Below are positions 42,777 to 51,422 of a stretch of DNA of 64,000 bases, piece after piece. Each line of letters starts with the position of its first letter. Position 1 is the stretch's first letter. Both the position numbers and the translations under genes were made by a program. The notes under the pieces are model-generated. The model was not told the origin of the DNA, did no database searches, and saw only the letters and a program-made list of their open reading frames with translations. This DNA comes from Candidatus Obscuribacter sp. (GTDB lineage Bacteria > Cyanobacteriota > Vampirovibrionia > Obscuribacterales > Obscuribacteraceae), in contig JADKDV010000005.1 in NCBI GenBank assembly GCA_016718315.1, positions 310,001-374,000 of the forward strand. The letters run 5' to 3'.

Positions 42777-43664
42777 TTAGGGCTGCAATAACTTGCCCAC
42801 AGTAAATACTTTGGTCGGACCGTTTTTAGTGAGCATATAAAAGGGGACTGAGTGTCTTATCTCGTTTTGGTCATAATAATAGATGCAAAAATGTAGATGA
42901 GGACCTGTAGATTGACCGGTGTTGCCAGAAAGCGCAATTATCTGCCCTTTTTTGACGTGCTCATTGAGGTGCACCAGCACGCCGTTTTGTTTGAGGTGCA
43001 CGTACTCAGCATAGCTGCCGTCTGCATGCTTGATAGTGACATGATTAGCGCTTTCGAGGTATTCGGCACCAGGTCCGCCAATATTTGAGTCTGAGCGAAA
43101 GGCTATTACGACACCATCTCTTGCTGCACAAACAGGCGTGCCTTCGGGGGTTGCCAGGTCGATGGCAAATTCATTGACTGTGCCCACTGCATGCGAGCCT
43201 TCACCATAGCCCAGGTTGACTCGTATGGCTTGATCAGGTTTTATTGGTAACTTGTATACGTACTTAAGATCAGGATGTCCGCCTGGCAATCCTGAATGGT
43301 ATTGATATTTGAATTTGTAGTTATAGGTTTGACCAGCGCCCGGCAATTGGATAATCACCACCGGATCGTTATAGCTTCTGGAAAGATAGCTCCACCTGGG
43401 ATTGGAAGGAATTGTACTGATGTTTTGTCCAGTTACTTCCATCAAAACTGCGCCTTCTGAAACCTGCTGCGAAAAGGCGTAAACTTTGATTTGAGTTGGT
43501 TCCAGTCTTGTCACTATATCGACAATATTGTCTTTGGATTTTTCTACTTTTTGTTGTGCCGGGCTAGCATTTGTACTGTTGATCTGTAGAAATGCCAGTA
43601 AAACCAATCCCAGTAACAGTTTTGGGGATGCTGCCGACTTTGCTTTGAGTCTATACTTTAGCAA
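42777..43664 (-). CDS. M23 (LytM) family metallopeptidase, secreted
   Basis: 295 residues with a signal peptide (LLLGLVLLAFLQINSTNAS). A beta-rich N-terminal domain precedes the peptidase domain at about 155-285: SHAVGTVNEFAIDLATPEGT (His158, Asp169 as zinc ligands), AARDGVVIAF, EYVHLKQNG and STGPHLHFCIYY (His256 and His258). These enzymes cut peptidoglycan cross-bridges or, when inactive, activate amidases; here all ligands appear present. Its start overlaps the ybaK stop by 14 bases, so the pair is cotranscribed. Confidence 0.9.
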   Translation of the reverse strand: MLKYRLKAKSAASPKLLLGLVLLAFLQINSTNASPAQQKVEKSKDNIVDIVTRLEPTQIKVYAFSQQVSEGAVLMEVTGQNISTIPSNPRWSYLSRSYNDPVVIIQLPGAGQTYNYKFKYQYHSGLPGGHPDLKYVYKLPIKPDQAIRVNLGYGEGSHAVGTVNEFAIDLATPEGTPVCAARDGVVIAFRSDSNIGGPGAEYLESANHVTIKHADGSYAEYVHLKQNGVLVHLNEHVKKGQIIALSGNTGQSTGPHLHFCIYYYDQNEIRHSVPFYMLTKNGPTKVFTVGKLLQP

Positions 43665-44121
43665 TCTGTCCTACCGTGGCTTTTGTTGCTTTGATATAGT
43701 CCTCTGGGTTGATGATAATTTGTGTGCCGCGCACGCCTGCCGAAACCGAAATTACATCAAAGAGATAGACGTTTTCGTCGACAAAGACAGGATAGTCTTT
43801 TTTGCATGCCAGGGCGGTCACGCCTCCGCGCACATAGCCTGTTAATGGTTGTACTTCTTTGAGTGAGACTACTTCGGCTTTGCGGTCGCCTGATAATTTT
43901 GCCAGCGCTTTGAGATCGAGCTGGGCATCACCGGCTACTACCGCCAGGCAAACACCATTTTTGTCGCCGCGTGCCACGAGCGTCTTAAAAACCTGCTCCA
44001 GGGGAAAACCGATTTTGCTAGCTACAGTTTCGGCTGTGAGATCTTCTGGATCGACCTCGTACTCTTTTAGCTCGTATTTGAAGCCTAAGCTATCAATGAT
44101 GCGTACTGCATTAGTTTTCAT
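43651..44121 (-). CDS. ybaK: YbaK/EbsC-type Cys-tRNA(Pro) deacylase
   Basis: 156 residues of the YbaK/ProX editing family, which hydrolyses Cys wrongly attached to tRNA-Pro. Family blocks are present: QVFKTLVARGDKNGVCLAVV with the catalytic Lys in VFKTL, RKAEVVSLKEVQPLTGYVRG, YPVFVDENVYLFDVISVSAG, RGTQIIINPEDY. Cytoplasmic. It overlaps the M23 peptidase gene downstream; no functional link is obvious. Confidence 0.92.
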   Translation of the reverse strand: MKTNAVRIIDSLGFKYELKEYEVDPEDLTAETVASKIGFPLEQVFKTLVARGDKNGVCLAVVAGDAQLDLKALAKLSGDRKAEVVSLKEVQPLTGYVRGGVTALACKKDYPVFVDENVYLFDVISVSAGVRGTQIIINPEDYIKATKATVGQIAKV

Positions 44122-44232
44122 GGCTGATATTTTAGCAAGAGCATGTATACACGGGAAACAGTCCCCCCTAAATTGCCTGTTATTGGGTTTGTCTGCAACT
44201 GGGTAAAGTGAAGATACTATGCCAAATACATC

Positions 44233-44904
44233 ATGGATATGACTTTTGAAATATTTTTGTTGCTCCTGCCTCTAACGGTATACTTTCTGGCGGGTATCAA
44301 GGTCGTATACAGCTACCAGCGCATGGTGGTTTATCGCTTTGGCAAACCAACAAACTCGCATGGACCGGGGCTGACTTTTATCTGGCCTGTTATCGAAAAA
44401 GAACTGCGCTTTGATGTCTCTCAACGCTCCACTCGTTTGCCTAAGGTGCTTATAGGCAACGAAACAACAACGGCTGTGTCAGGCGATTTTACTTATCGCA
44501 TCGATGATGTCATCAAGGCAGTTGGCAAAAACAGGGTAAGTGATACTGCTAACGCGTTTACAAGGACCAGTGTGACAAAACACACTGCTGAAATCGTCAA
44601 ATCGTCAGCCAACGATATAGACAAACGCACTCAGGAAGCGGTGCGTAAGGTGCTGACCAGAACTTTGCCAGGGCTTACGGTGCTAGAGTGCACGACCCAA
44701 AGAGGCCAAGTCGAAAAGCAAATACTTGCTCAGGTTAATCTAGCCACTTCTAGTTTTGGTGTGATAGTGACAAGTTTGAATATCGATGATTTCAAGTTAA
44801 TCACTTCTTTGCTAGTGGTTTTGGCATCACTGACGCCGCAGGTTGTCAGCCAACTCGACAGTGCAATCGCGCCAGGCGCGGCAAGAGAGACTGATAAATA
44901 TTGA
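44233..44904 (+). CDS. SPFH/Band 7 domain membrane protein (slipin-like)
   Basis: 223 residues. One N-terminal hydrophobic helix (EIFLLLLPLTVYFLAGIKVV) leads into a Band 7 domain: YSYQRMVVYRFGKPTNSHGPG then LTFIWPVIEKELRFDVSQRS, TTTAVSGDFTYRIDDVIKAV and VRKVLTRTLPGLTVLE. Such proteins oligomerise at the membrane and organise lipid domains or proteases. Short compared with typical slipins (about 250). No NfeD partner gene adjacent. Start ATG at 44233 lacks a strong ribosome site. Confidence 0.85.
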   Translation: MDMTFEIFLLLLPLTVYFLAGIKVVYSYQRMVVYRFGKPTNSHGPGLTFIWPVIEKELRFDVSQRSTRLPKVLIGNETTTAVSGDFTYRIDDVIKAVGKNRVSDTANAFTRTSVTKHTAEIVKSSANDIDKRTQEAVRKVLTRTLPGLTVLECTTQRGQVEKQILAQVNLATSSFGVIVTSLNIDDFKLITSLLVVLASLTPQVVSQLDSAIAPGAARETDKY

Positions 44905-44985
44905 TGCGTTTCGCTTTTCAACTGTTTTGTTGAGTCACTGAGAGTGCCACTTGACTGACTTTTTTATGTAAACACTGCGTTTTAT

Positions 44986-46980
44986 ATGTCCTTTACACGG
45001 ATGTTAGGGTGCGTTTCCTATTATCATTTTCAGACATGTGTAAGGCATTACACCGGCGTCCTTAGGAAACCCTCCCCCCAATTAAACAAACAGAGGTCGC
45101 AAGACTTGAAAGGGTATGTTTCTGATCTGCCAATTGGCGAGGTCCTTGTCCGTGCGGGATTGGTATCACAAATCAATATTGATGATGCTGTAAAAGACGC
45201 AGGCACAAGAGAGCGTCTCATTGGTCGCACTCTCGTCAGTCGTGGGCTTCTAAGCAACGAGCAATTGCAGGCTGCACTGCAAGCGCAGTCACTATTGCGC
45301 GATGGTGTGGTGGATTCTTATAAGGCTTTTAAAGCTCTATCGCATGCTGGTGTAAGCGGGCTTAGCTTTGAAGAAGCGCTCAGTGGGCTCAATGCAGATC
45401 GTGTTGTTAAAGCATTTGAGCATACGAGCAAACTCGGCGAGCTATTGGAAGAAGCTGGTGTAGTCAGTGCCCAGGACTTAGAACGCGCTTATCATCAAAG
45501 TATTGGCTCCGGTAATCCTCTGGGAGCGGTGCTTGTCAGTGAAGGACTGCTCACTAACTCTTATGTGGATGCAGCTTTAGAGTTGCAAATTAGAGTGCGT
45601 GACGGCATGTTCAGTCGGGAGCAGGCTATTGAGGCTCTGCGCCAGGACCCGCGTAAGCTTTTGGAATTGATAGCACCATTTTTGATGGCACCCAAAGGTG
45701 CTACCGGTGAGCTTGAGCAATCTGCAAAATCAGCTGCTAAAGCCAAGCCGGTGCGCTTGGGTGAGCTGTTTGTGCGGGCCGGCATACTGACCCAGGCTGA
45801 TGTTGCTCAGGCTCTTGAGCTGGCTCTGGCGCATTCACATCCCATAGGTGAGATGCTTGTCGCTCGTGCCTTTATCACCAGAGCGTTGCTTGATGCTGCG
45901 CTCAGTTTGCAGCGTATGGTCACTGACCACAAGCTCACAACAGGCGAAGCCACTGCCTGTCTGGTCAAAGTCTTTAACACTGATAAAACAGTCTCTGAGT
46001 GTTTGCTGGAGCTAAATCTGGTCAAGGCACAAGCTGTTCCTGGTAAAAGTCAGGCTGAAATATGCAGAGTAAATGACAGTGTACCTGGCTATTTTAAAAA
46101 AGCGGCGCGCAATGCCAGTCGCACCGTTAGCGAATTGCCAGCAATGATGCCGCAAAAACCCATAACCCTCAAAGATCTCAATCTAGATTTGATGGCGCAA
46201 AAAGTCGCAGCCGAAAATGATTTGTGTGCACCAGCAGTGGGTGATAGCGCAAACAGTGCTGACAGCGCAAAAGACATCGATGACACCGCACTACTAGATG
46301 TCAAATTTGATGATGATCTTAAAGCGCAGGAGCCGACACCTCCAGAAACCACATTTGCTGATCTATTTCCTCAGTCTTACAACTTTGTCTCCAGTGATAA
46401 GACAGAATTTTTCTCTGGTTTGCATGGCGCCTTTTCACGACTTGGTCGAATTTATCTCAAGCGCGGCGACTTCCTGGCGGCAGAAGAACTGTTAGAAGAT
46501 GCTCTGTCGGTCTCTCAGAGCTTTCACCTGGACTATAACCTTATATCTGATATGAGCTTCCTGGCCTGCCTGCACCTCAAAACTGGCAAAAGCTGGCAAG
46601 CCGAAAAAATCCTGAAACGCTGCCTGGTGCTGATAGCTCAGCTGCCTGGTAATAGCGACGTGCTCACTGGCGTCACCTATCATCGCCTGGCTTTGACCTA
46701 TTGCCACCTGGGACTGCTTTTTAAGGCTGAAAAGCACTTCAAGAGGGCTGTGGAGCTGATTCAGAATGCTTCATTGACTGGCTATTTGCTTTTGGGGGCA
46801 GCCAGTGAGCCGCGGGGGCAGGGTCCAAATTCAACGACCAGCCGACTACTCAAGAGACGACTGGCCGCAATTTACAAAGACCATGCTGTACTGCTCAACC
46901 GTATGAGACGGGAGTCAGAGGCTGATAAATATTACTTTTTAGCCCGTAAAACTCTCTCATCCTCAATGGGGATGGGTTGA
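44986..46980 (+). CDS. Protein with repeated PilB/GspE N-terminal (MshEN-like) domains and C-terminal TPRs
   Basis: Up to 664 residues. Several copies of the MshEN-type helical unit appear: IGEVLVRAGLVSQINIDDAV, IGRTLVSRGLLSNEQLQAAL, LGELLEEAGVVSAQDLERAY, LGAVLVSEGLLTNSYVDAAL, LGELFVRAGILTQADVAQAL and IGEMLVARAFITRALLDAAL. In PilB and GspE this unit precedes the ATPase and can bind cyclic di-GMP; no ATPase follows here. A linker leads to TPRs after residue 480 (RLGRIYLKRGDFLAAEELLE, LACLHLKTGKSWQAEKILKR). The ATG at 44986 lacks a ribosome site; a TTG at 45106 (LKGYVSD) with AGAGG upstream may be the true start. Soluble. Confidence 0.82.
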   Translation: MSFTRMLGCVSYYHFQTCVRHYTGVLRKPSPQLNKQRSQDLKGYVSDLPIGEVLVRAGLVSQINIDDAVKDAGTRERLIGRTLVSRGLLSNEQLQAALQAQSLLRDGVVDSYKAFKALSHAGVSGLSFEEALSGLNADRVVKAFEHTSKLGELLEEAGVVSAQDLERAYHQSIGSGNPLGAVLVSEGLLTNSYVDAALELQIRVRDGMFSREQAIEALRQDPRKLLELIAPFLMAPKGATGELEQSAKSAAKAKPVRLGELFVRAGILTQADVAQALELALAHSHPIGEMLVARAFITRALLDAALSLQRMVTDHKLTTGEATACLVKVFNTDKTVSECLLELNLVKAQAVPGKSQAEICRVNDSVPGYFKKAARNASRTVSELPAMMPQKPITLKDLNLDLMAQKVAAENDLCAPAVGDSANSADSAKDIDDTALLDVKFDDDLKAQEPTPPETTFADLFPQSYNFVSSDKTEFFSGLHGAFSRLGRIYLKRGDFLAAEELLEDALSVSQSFHLDYNLISDMSFLACLHLKTGKSWQAEKILKRCLVLIAQLPGNSDVLTGVTYHRLALTYCHLGLLFKAEKHFKRAVELIQNASLTGYLLLGAASEPRGQGPNSTTSRLLKRRLAAIYKDHAVLLNRMRRESEADKYYFLARKTLSSSMGMG

Positions 46981-47069
46981 ACGGCGATTTGGCGAGTGCC
47001 CAGTATGTTGGCAATTCCTTCGACCAGGTCGTCAATCAGGTCGGCGATGGCGTTCATTATGCCTTTCAT
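46932..47069 (-). CDS. Candidate 45-residue small protein antisense to the 3' end of the previous gene
   Basis: A short frame with a good ribosome site (AAGAGGAC, six bases before the ATG at 47069). It begins MKGIMNAIADLIDDLVEGIA and ends in a charged tail rich in Glu, Asp, Arg and Lys. The first 24 residues can form an amphipathic helix with alternating acidic and hydrophobic faces. Its last 49 bases overlap the plus-strand TPR gene. No homologue comes to mind. It may be a membrane-surface peptide or toxin-like small protein; chance occurrence cannot be ruled out. Confidence 0.5.
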   Translation of the reverse strand: MKGIMNAIADLIDDLVEGIANILGTRQIAVQPIPIEDERVLRAKK

Positions 47070-47167
47070 GGAATGTCCTCTTCAGTTTCCTGAGTCCTAT
47101 GTACCCAGTTAAGCTGATAAACATCAGTTGTGCAACATTTTACTCGTATAAACCGTGTTAAATACTT

Positions 47168-47203
47168 GAAAACAAAAGGATCCGGCGGCGCCGGACCCTT
47201 TTG
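47168..47203 (-). terminator. Terminator of the His-rich protein gene
   Basis: AAAAGGATCCGGCG and CGCCGGACCCTTTT pair with one mismatch. On the minus strand the stem's 3' arm ends CCTTTTGTTTTC. The nearly symmetric ends mean it may act in both directions. Confidence 0.8.
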
Positions 47204-47228
47204 TCGGTTTATTTAACCCTGTCAGCCC

Positions 47229-47579
47229 CTAGTGGACTGTAATAGGACCATGGTCGTCGCAGTGGTCCTTGCATGTGTGGTGCAAGTGTCCGGCTACTAC
47301 GTAGTCTGTATGGTCACCGTGCGGTACAGAGTCGTGACCACAGCTGGCTGAATGCTTGTGGGAAGCGTCGTGACCGTCACATTTGTGTTCGGGTGTGCAA
47401 TTGGCGGCATTAGCTCCGCCTACAGAGATTTTGTGGTCGTGGACATGGTTGTCGTGCACGTTGTGCATGTGTCCATCATGAAGATAGTCTTTGTGACCTT
47501 CATGCTCTACGGTCTTGTGTCCACAGCCTTCGCCGTGTTTGTGATCGTGATTTTTATGCTCACTGTCGCAGCTCATCAT
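47229..47579 (-). CDS. Histidine-rich metal-binding protein
   Basis: 116 residues, more than a quarter His, with several Cys and Asp. Two related halves can be seen: GCGHKTVEHEGHKDYLHDGH followed by MHNVHDNHVHDH, and SCGHDSVPHGDHTDYVVAGH followed by LHHTCKDHCDDHG. The unit resembles a family of small His-rich proteins, often near zinc or nickel genes, thought to store or chaperone divalent metals. No signal peptide. AGGAG precedes two adjacent ATG codons. No metal transporter is adjacent; a CDF carrier lies 11 kb away. Confidence 0.82.
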   Translation of the reverse strand: MMSCDSEHKNHDHKHGEGCGHKTVEHEGHKDYLHDGHMHNVHDNHVHDHKISVGGANAANCTPEHKCDGHDASHKHSASCGHDSVPHGDHTDYVVAGHLHHTCKDHCDDHGPITVH

Positions 47580-47856
47580 TTACTCCTGCAAATACTTACT
47601 AAAAAGTTTGTCTGGTAATCGCCTTTGAGGCGGTCTTCCTATATCTAAGCGCCCTGTCGTCGACACGTCAACACCATATGCGCCACCAATTTTTAGACAT
47701 GTTGCAAGACCTCAGCCCTGCTACCATTTTGGCTTATGTAAAAAGTTCTGAAACGCCCAGCAGATGCGCTTTGGCAATCGTTTTCATTTTCACAAAATGA
47801 CTCGTTTTTGAACTAAAAGCAAGTGTTTTGCAAATGATTTCCATAACCGTTGTATC

Positions 47857-48657
47857 TCACGTTACAAGCTTGGCCAGCGAGCCTTTAACTCGGGCCCGCT
47901 GGATTTGAGCGCCAAAGAATATCGTGGTCAAAGTCCAGTAGACAAGATTGAGTGCCGCAGCTGTCCAGAGATAGTGTGCGGCATTTGTGCCACCACTGAT
48001 GATGTAGCGCAGCCCCTCGAATACATGGGTGGCTGGTACCATCAAAGCTACAGGTTGGAGCCATTGTGGCAGTATTGATAAGGGATAAAATACTGCAGAA
48101 ATAGGTTGCAGTAAAAATGGAATGGCCCAGGCAAGGGCCTCGGCTTGATAGCCAAAGCGCAGGATGCATGCGGTTGTTAGCAGTCCGAGCCACCAGCCCA
48201 TTACCAGCAAATTGACAAAAAGCGGTATGAGGTACCAGCTCAAGCTAAACATATCAAAGGAATAAAGCAATGCTGCCATAATCGACGTAATTGTCATCAC
48301 TGCAACGGCCTGGAGTATGCCCAGAGTGTAAGTCGCGCTGACAAATTCGCCTACTGTAATTGGAGCAATAAAAATGCTCAGCAGGTTACGAGACCACATG
48401 TCTTCTAAAAATGAGACCGAAATTGACTGCTGGGCACGGTGCAAGACATTAAAGAATATAATCGCGCCAATTAAAAATGTCACCGCTGACGGTGTGTTTT
48501 TGCCGATACTGTTGAAGTAGTTGCTGACAAAGCCCCAGACAATCAAGTCCATCACCGGCCAGAAGACTATATCGAGTACTCTAAAGCTGCTGCGTGAGAG
48601 CACTAAAAAATAGCGGTACACAAGTCCTGCTACTCGGTCAGGTCTAATTAATAACAT
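47857..48657 (-). CDS. ABC-2 type transporter permease
   Basis: 266 residues with six hydrophobic helices, the first near 25-50 after a short cytoplasmic N-terminus (RYFLVLSRSSFRVLDIVFWP). The pattern, including LLQPISAVFYPLSILPQWLQ and VPATHVFEGLRYIISGG, is typical of ABC-2 membrane subunits such as those of DrrB/NodJ and daunorubicin or polysaccharide exporters. Start overlaps the ATPase stop (TGATG), so the two are coupled. The substrate is unknown. No terminator was recognised after the stop. Confidence 0.9.
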   Translation of the reverse strand: MLLIRPDRVAGLVYRYFLVLSRSSFRVLDIVFWPVMDLIVWGFVSNYFNSIGKNTPSAVTFLIGAIIFFNVLHRAQQSISVSFLEDMWSRNLLSIFIAPITVGEFVSATYTLGILQAVAVMTITSIMAALLYSFDMFSLSWYLIPLFVNLLVMGWWLGLLTTACILRFGYQAEALAWAIPFLLQPISAVFYPLSILPQWLQPVALMVPATHVFEGLRYIISGGTNAAHYLWTAAALNLVYWTLTTIFFGAQIQRARVKGSLAKLVT

Positions 48658-49430
48658 CAGACTACGCCTCCATTGCCAGCCCCAGGCTGGTGCAATAAGA
48701 GTGGATCGAATTGATCACGAGCAATGCCGATAAAGACTTCTTCGAGAGATTCGGCATCGAGATTTTTGACTATTTCTTGAGGGGTGCCGCTGGCGATGAT
48801 GCGTCCCTTGTGGAGGAAGAGAATGCGCTGGCAGAGGGCTTCTACATCAGCCATATTGTGAGATGTGTAAATAACTGTCAGACCTCGTTCTTTTTGAATT
48901 TGTTGGAGCAGCTGTCTGACTTTATCTGCTATGTCTGGATCGAGGCTGGCGGTGGGTTCGTCGAGCAGCAACAGCTCTGGATCGTTGAGCAGTGCTTTGC
49001 ACAGGTTGACCCTGGTGGACTGACCTGATGAGAGCGAGCCTGTCATTTTTTTTGCTAAATCTTCTACACCGAATAGTTGCATCAAGCTATCAATTTTGTT
49101 TTTGCGATCTTTGACACCATAAAGTCTGGCAAATACTTCTAGATTTTCACGCACTTTTAGATTGTGCGGCATGGCGACGTAAGCTGAGCTAAAGTTAGTG
49201 CGTGAGAGCACCTTAATGCGCTCTTTCCAGGGATTGAGACCAAACATGGTCACTTCACCAGAGGTGGCAGTAATCAAACCAAGCAAAATCTGGATAGTGG
49301 TAGACTTGCCCGCTCCATTTTGTCCCAAAAGACCGACTATTTCGCCTTTTGTGATCTCAAAGCTAATGTCTTCGACAGCCACTGCTTTGTCGAAGGTTTT
49401 GCGCAGGTTTTTAACACTTACGATAGACAT
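48657..49430 (-). CDS. ABC transporter ATP-binding protein (ABC-2 exporter)
   Basis: 257 residues. Walker A GLLGQNGAGKSTTIQILLGL, signature LSSGQSTRVNLCKALLNDPE (SSGQS in place of SGGQ), Walker B LLLLDEPTASLDPD and the switch His in IYTSHNMADVEALC are all visible. It drives the permease encoded directly downstream. The CcmA/NatA-like order suggests export of a drug, lipid or polymer. Divergent from nothing close; the 530 bases upstream should contain its promoter. Confidence 0.93.
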   Translation of the reverse strand: MSIVSVKNLRKTFDKAVAVEDISFEITKGEIVGLLGQNGAGKSTTIQILLGLITATSGEVTMFGLNPWKERIKVLSRTNFSSAYVAMPHNLKVRENLEVFARLYGVKDRKNKIDSLMQLFGVEDLAKKMTGSLSSGQSTRVNLCKALLNDPELLLLDEPTASLDPDIADKVRQLLQQIQKERGLTVIYTSHNMADVEALCQRILFLHKGRIIASGTPQEIVKNLDAESLEEVFIGIARDQFDPLLLHQPGAGNGGVV

Positions 49431-49964
49431 TGTTTGAGATTACCAGATATACCGGAGATTGACAGCTTGGGCTTGGCCTAGCTGCGCTAGCTCATTTGGC
49501 TATCTTTTGGAACTAGGATTTATCTGGCTAAGGCTTTACTGTGCGGCGTTTTGGTGCCGCTTGGCAACGATTTGTGGGGTATGGTATCGTCTCGGATACT
49601 GGCAGGGGGGCGTCGCTGGCATGCCTGCCCGCATTAGCTACGTAGGGGCACCGGTTATGGTGTTAGCGTCACTTCCAGTCATAATGCATTAGTTTTGGGT
49701 GGCAAGAAGCGCTAGAACAGTAAGCATTCTCATCATTTCTTTTCAGGACAAACCCATCTAGCTTTTACCACTCCCGGTAACCCCCATCATTTTCTTCACC
49801 AAACAAGCGGTCGCATTGATCGTCTGGTGGAGCACATCTAAGGGGTCTTTTATCTGTCCTGGAAGGTCATTTTGAGAAAGTGTCTTCGGACGCTAATTTT
49901 TTGGCCTGACTAAATCATCATCCGGCTATAAATCAAACCGTAAACCAATCGCAAAGGAATCTGC
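49431..49964 (+). other. Intergenic region, no gene seen
   Basis: About 530 bases between divergent genes. No frame with a ribosome site. A GTCCTGG copy lies at 49856-49862, about 100 bases before the TPR gene at 49965, similar to the first block of the shared upstream element, but the second block is missing. Confidence 0.35.
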
Positions 49965-50297
49965 ATGACGCAAACCTCCAACACTCCCTGCCCCATCCTC
50001 CACCAAGTGGCAGACCTGCTCAGGCAAGGCTCTGAGCATCAGCGCTGGAAGCAGTATGAACAAGCGGAAGCCTTCTACACCGAGGCGGTCAACATGGCTC
50101 GCGAACAACTCGGCCCAGACCATCAGGTGCTCGGATACGCTTTGAGCGATCTGGCGCAGCTGCAGGAGGACCAGGGCAAGGTCATTTTGGCTCGCGACAA
50201 CTTCGTCGCCGCTCTGGACATTCTCGAGAAGCACCTCGGCAACAACCACCAGGACACGCTCCACATTTTCGGGCGCCTGCATCACCTCTTCCGCTGA
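49965..50297 (+). CDS. Small TPR protein
   Basis: 110 residues forming about two and a half TPRs of the kinesin-light-chain type: SEHQRWKQYEQAEAFYTEAV, LSDLAQLQEDQGKVILARDN and FVAALDILEKHLGNNHQDTL. Soluble adaptor, partner unknown. CAAAGGAATC precedes the ATG. The following gene starts after 123 bases and may share the promoter. Confidence 0.78.
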   Translation: MTQTSNTPCPILHQVADLLRQGSEHQRWKQYEQAEAFYTEAVNMAREQLGPDHQVLGYALSDLAQLQEDQGKVILARDNFVAALDILEKHLGNNHQDTLHIFGRLHHLFR

Positions 50298-50420
50298 GCA
50301 TTGCTCAGGTCGCAGGTGATTTTTTCTAGTCGGTAGTATGCCGACCGGTCAGCGTGGAAGTAATTCCTCGCTGACCACCTTTATTCGTCAATGCATTGTC
50401 ACCCCCTTCAAAGGACTATT

Positions 50421-51233
50421 TTGAACTCCACCACCAAACTCAACTCGGCTGACTTTCCTCGTCTCTATCCGGCTCTCTTTGCCCTTTACGCCAAGCTCCT
50501 GGGTGTCACCATGGCGCGGATCCAGAGCGAGCAGCAGGCGCTGACAACCAAGTTTGACCGACAGGTCGCCGCCGCCCAGTCCCGTTATGCCGACGCCGAA
50601 GCACTGGCTGTCGAAGCCTACCAGCAAGTACAGCAGCCCGCAGACCAACTCTGTCGCAGCCGCGCTCGCCAGAGTAGCGACACACTCAACGCCGCTTTGC
50701 CGGTCCTGCTCGACAACAAGGCTCAGGCCATGAGCAAGGTCGGCGGCGAGGGCTTGAATGATGAACTGTTGCGGCTCAGGCAAGAAAGCGCGGCCGATGA
50801 GGCTTGCTACCGCGAACTCGGGCTGCACCAGCAGGCGGCACAACGGGCCGTGCAATGCCAGCAGGACGTGAGCGCCGTGATGGCTCGCTATCAGGAGCTG
50901 CACCGGGCCGCCGACCAGGTCTATCAGCGTCTCGTCGCAGAAGCCTTTGCCCTGCACAACGAAAACCTGCGTCAAGCGCGTGCCGACTACAATGCCGTTG
51001 TGGACGGGCCGGAGCTTGAACTCAAGCGCAAGATCCGCGCAGCCGAGCTGACCTGTCACGAAGAACTCACCGCCATTGCCTGGCGCCGTGATGAAGAGAC
51101 GCAGGCTTTGCAAAGCTGGATCGCTGCCGTCAAGGAAGCGCGCCTGCAGTGCATTCGCAGCTTCTTTGCTGACCCCTGCGAAGTGACGCTCAAGGGCATG
51201 CTCGAAGAGGCGATTGCCGAGTTGAGCGCTTAA
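50421..51233 (+). CDS. Long coiled-coil protein of unknown function
   Basis: About 270 residues, almost wholly helical. Heptad-like stretches run from about 35 to 255, for example LTTKFDRQVAAAQSRYADAE, LRQESAADEACYRELGLHQQ, RLVAEAFALHNENLRQARAD and LKRKIRAAELTCHEELTAIA. No membrane segment. The TTG at 50421 follows AAAGGAC at the normal distance and is preferred over the ATG at 50391, which has no ribosome site. Function unknown; such proteins often form filaments or bridge complexes. Confidence 0.7.
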   Translation: MNSTTKLNSADFPRLYPALFALYAKLLGVTMARIQSEQQALTTKFDRQVAAAQSRYADAEALAVEAYQQVQQPADQLCRSRARQSSDTLNAALPVLLDNKAQAMSKVGGEGLNDELLRLRQESAADEACYRELGLHQQAAQRAVQCQQDVSAVMARYQELHRAADQVYQRLVAEAFALHNENLRQARADYNAVVDGPELELKRKIRAAELTCHEELTAIAWRRDEETQALQSWIAAVKEARLQCIRSFFADPCEVTLKGMLEEAIAELSA

Positions 51234-51240
51234 GCCCCAA

Positions 51241-51290
51241 GAAGAAAGAAGGGCATTGGCCCTTCTTCTTCTTCTTCTTCTTCTTCTTCT
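51241..51290 (+). terminator. Terminator whose tail is a CTT triplet repeat
   Basis: GAAGAAAGAAGGGC pairs with GCCCTTCTTCTTC around a short loop. Instead of a T tract there are about ten CTT units up to 51290. The repeat lets the right arm pair in several registers. Confidence 0.65.
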
Positions 51291-51422
51291 CGTGTTTAAT
51301 TTTTGGCGTTTGTACTATGCTGGCATATAGTGGATAGATTTTGGTTTTGCCTCCTTTTCCTCCTTTGTGTAGTTTGGGCGCACCTGTGGCACACTACTAG
51401 ATGCGGATGCAGGCGGGGTGAT

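Noticed and set aside
49856..49862. GTCCTGG upstream of the small TPR gene as a copy of the shared upstream element
   Set aside because: Only the short first block matches and the second block is absent; a seven-base match is expected by chance.
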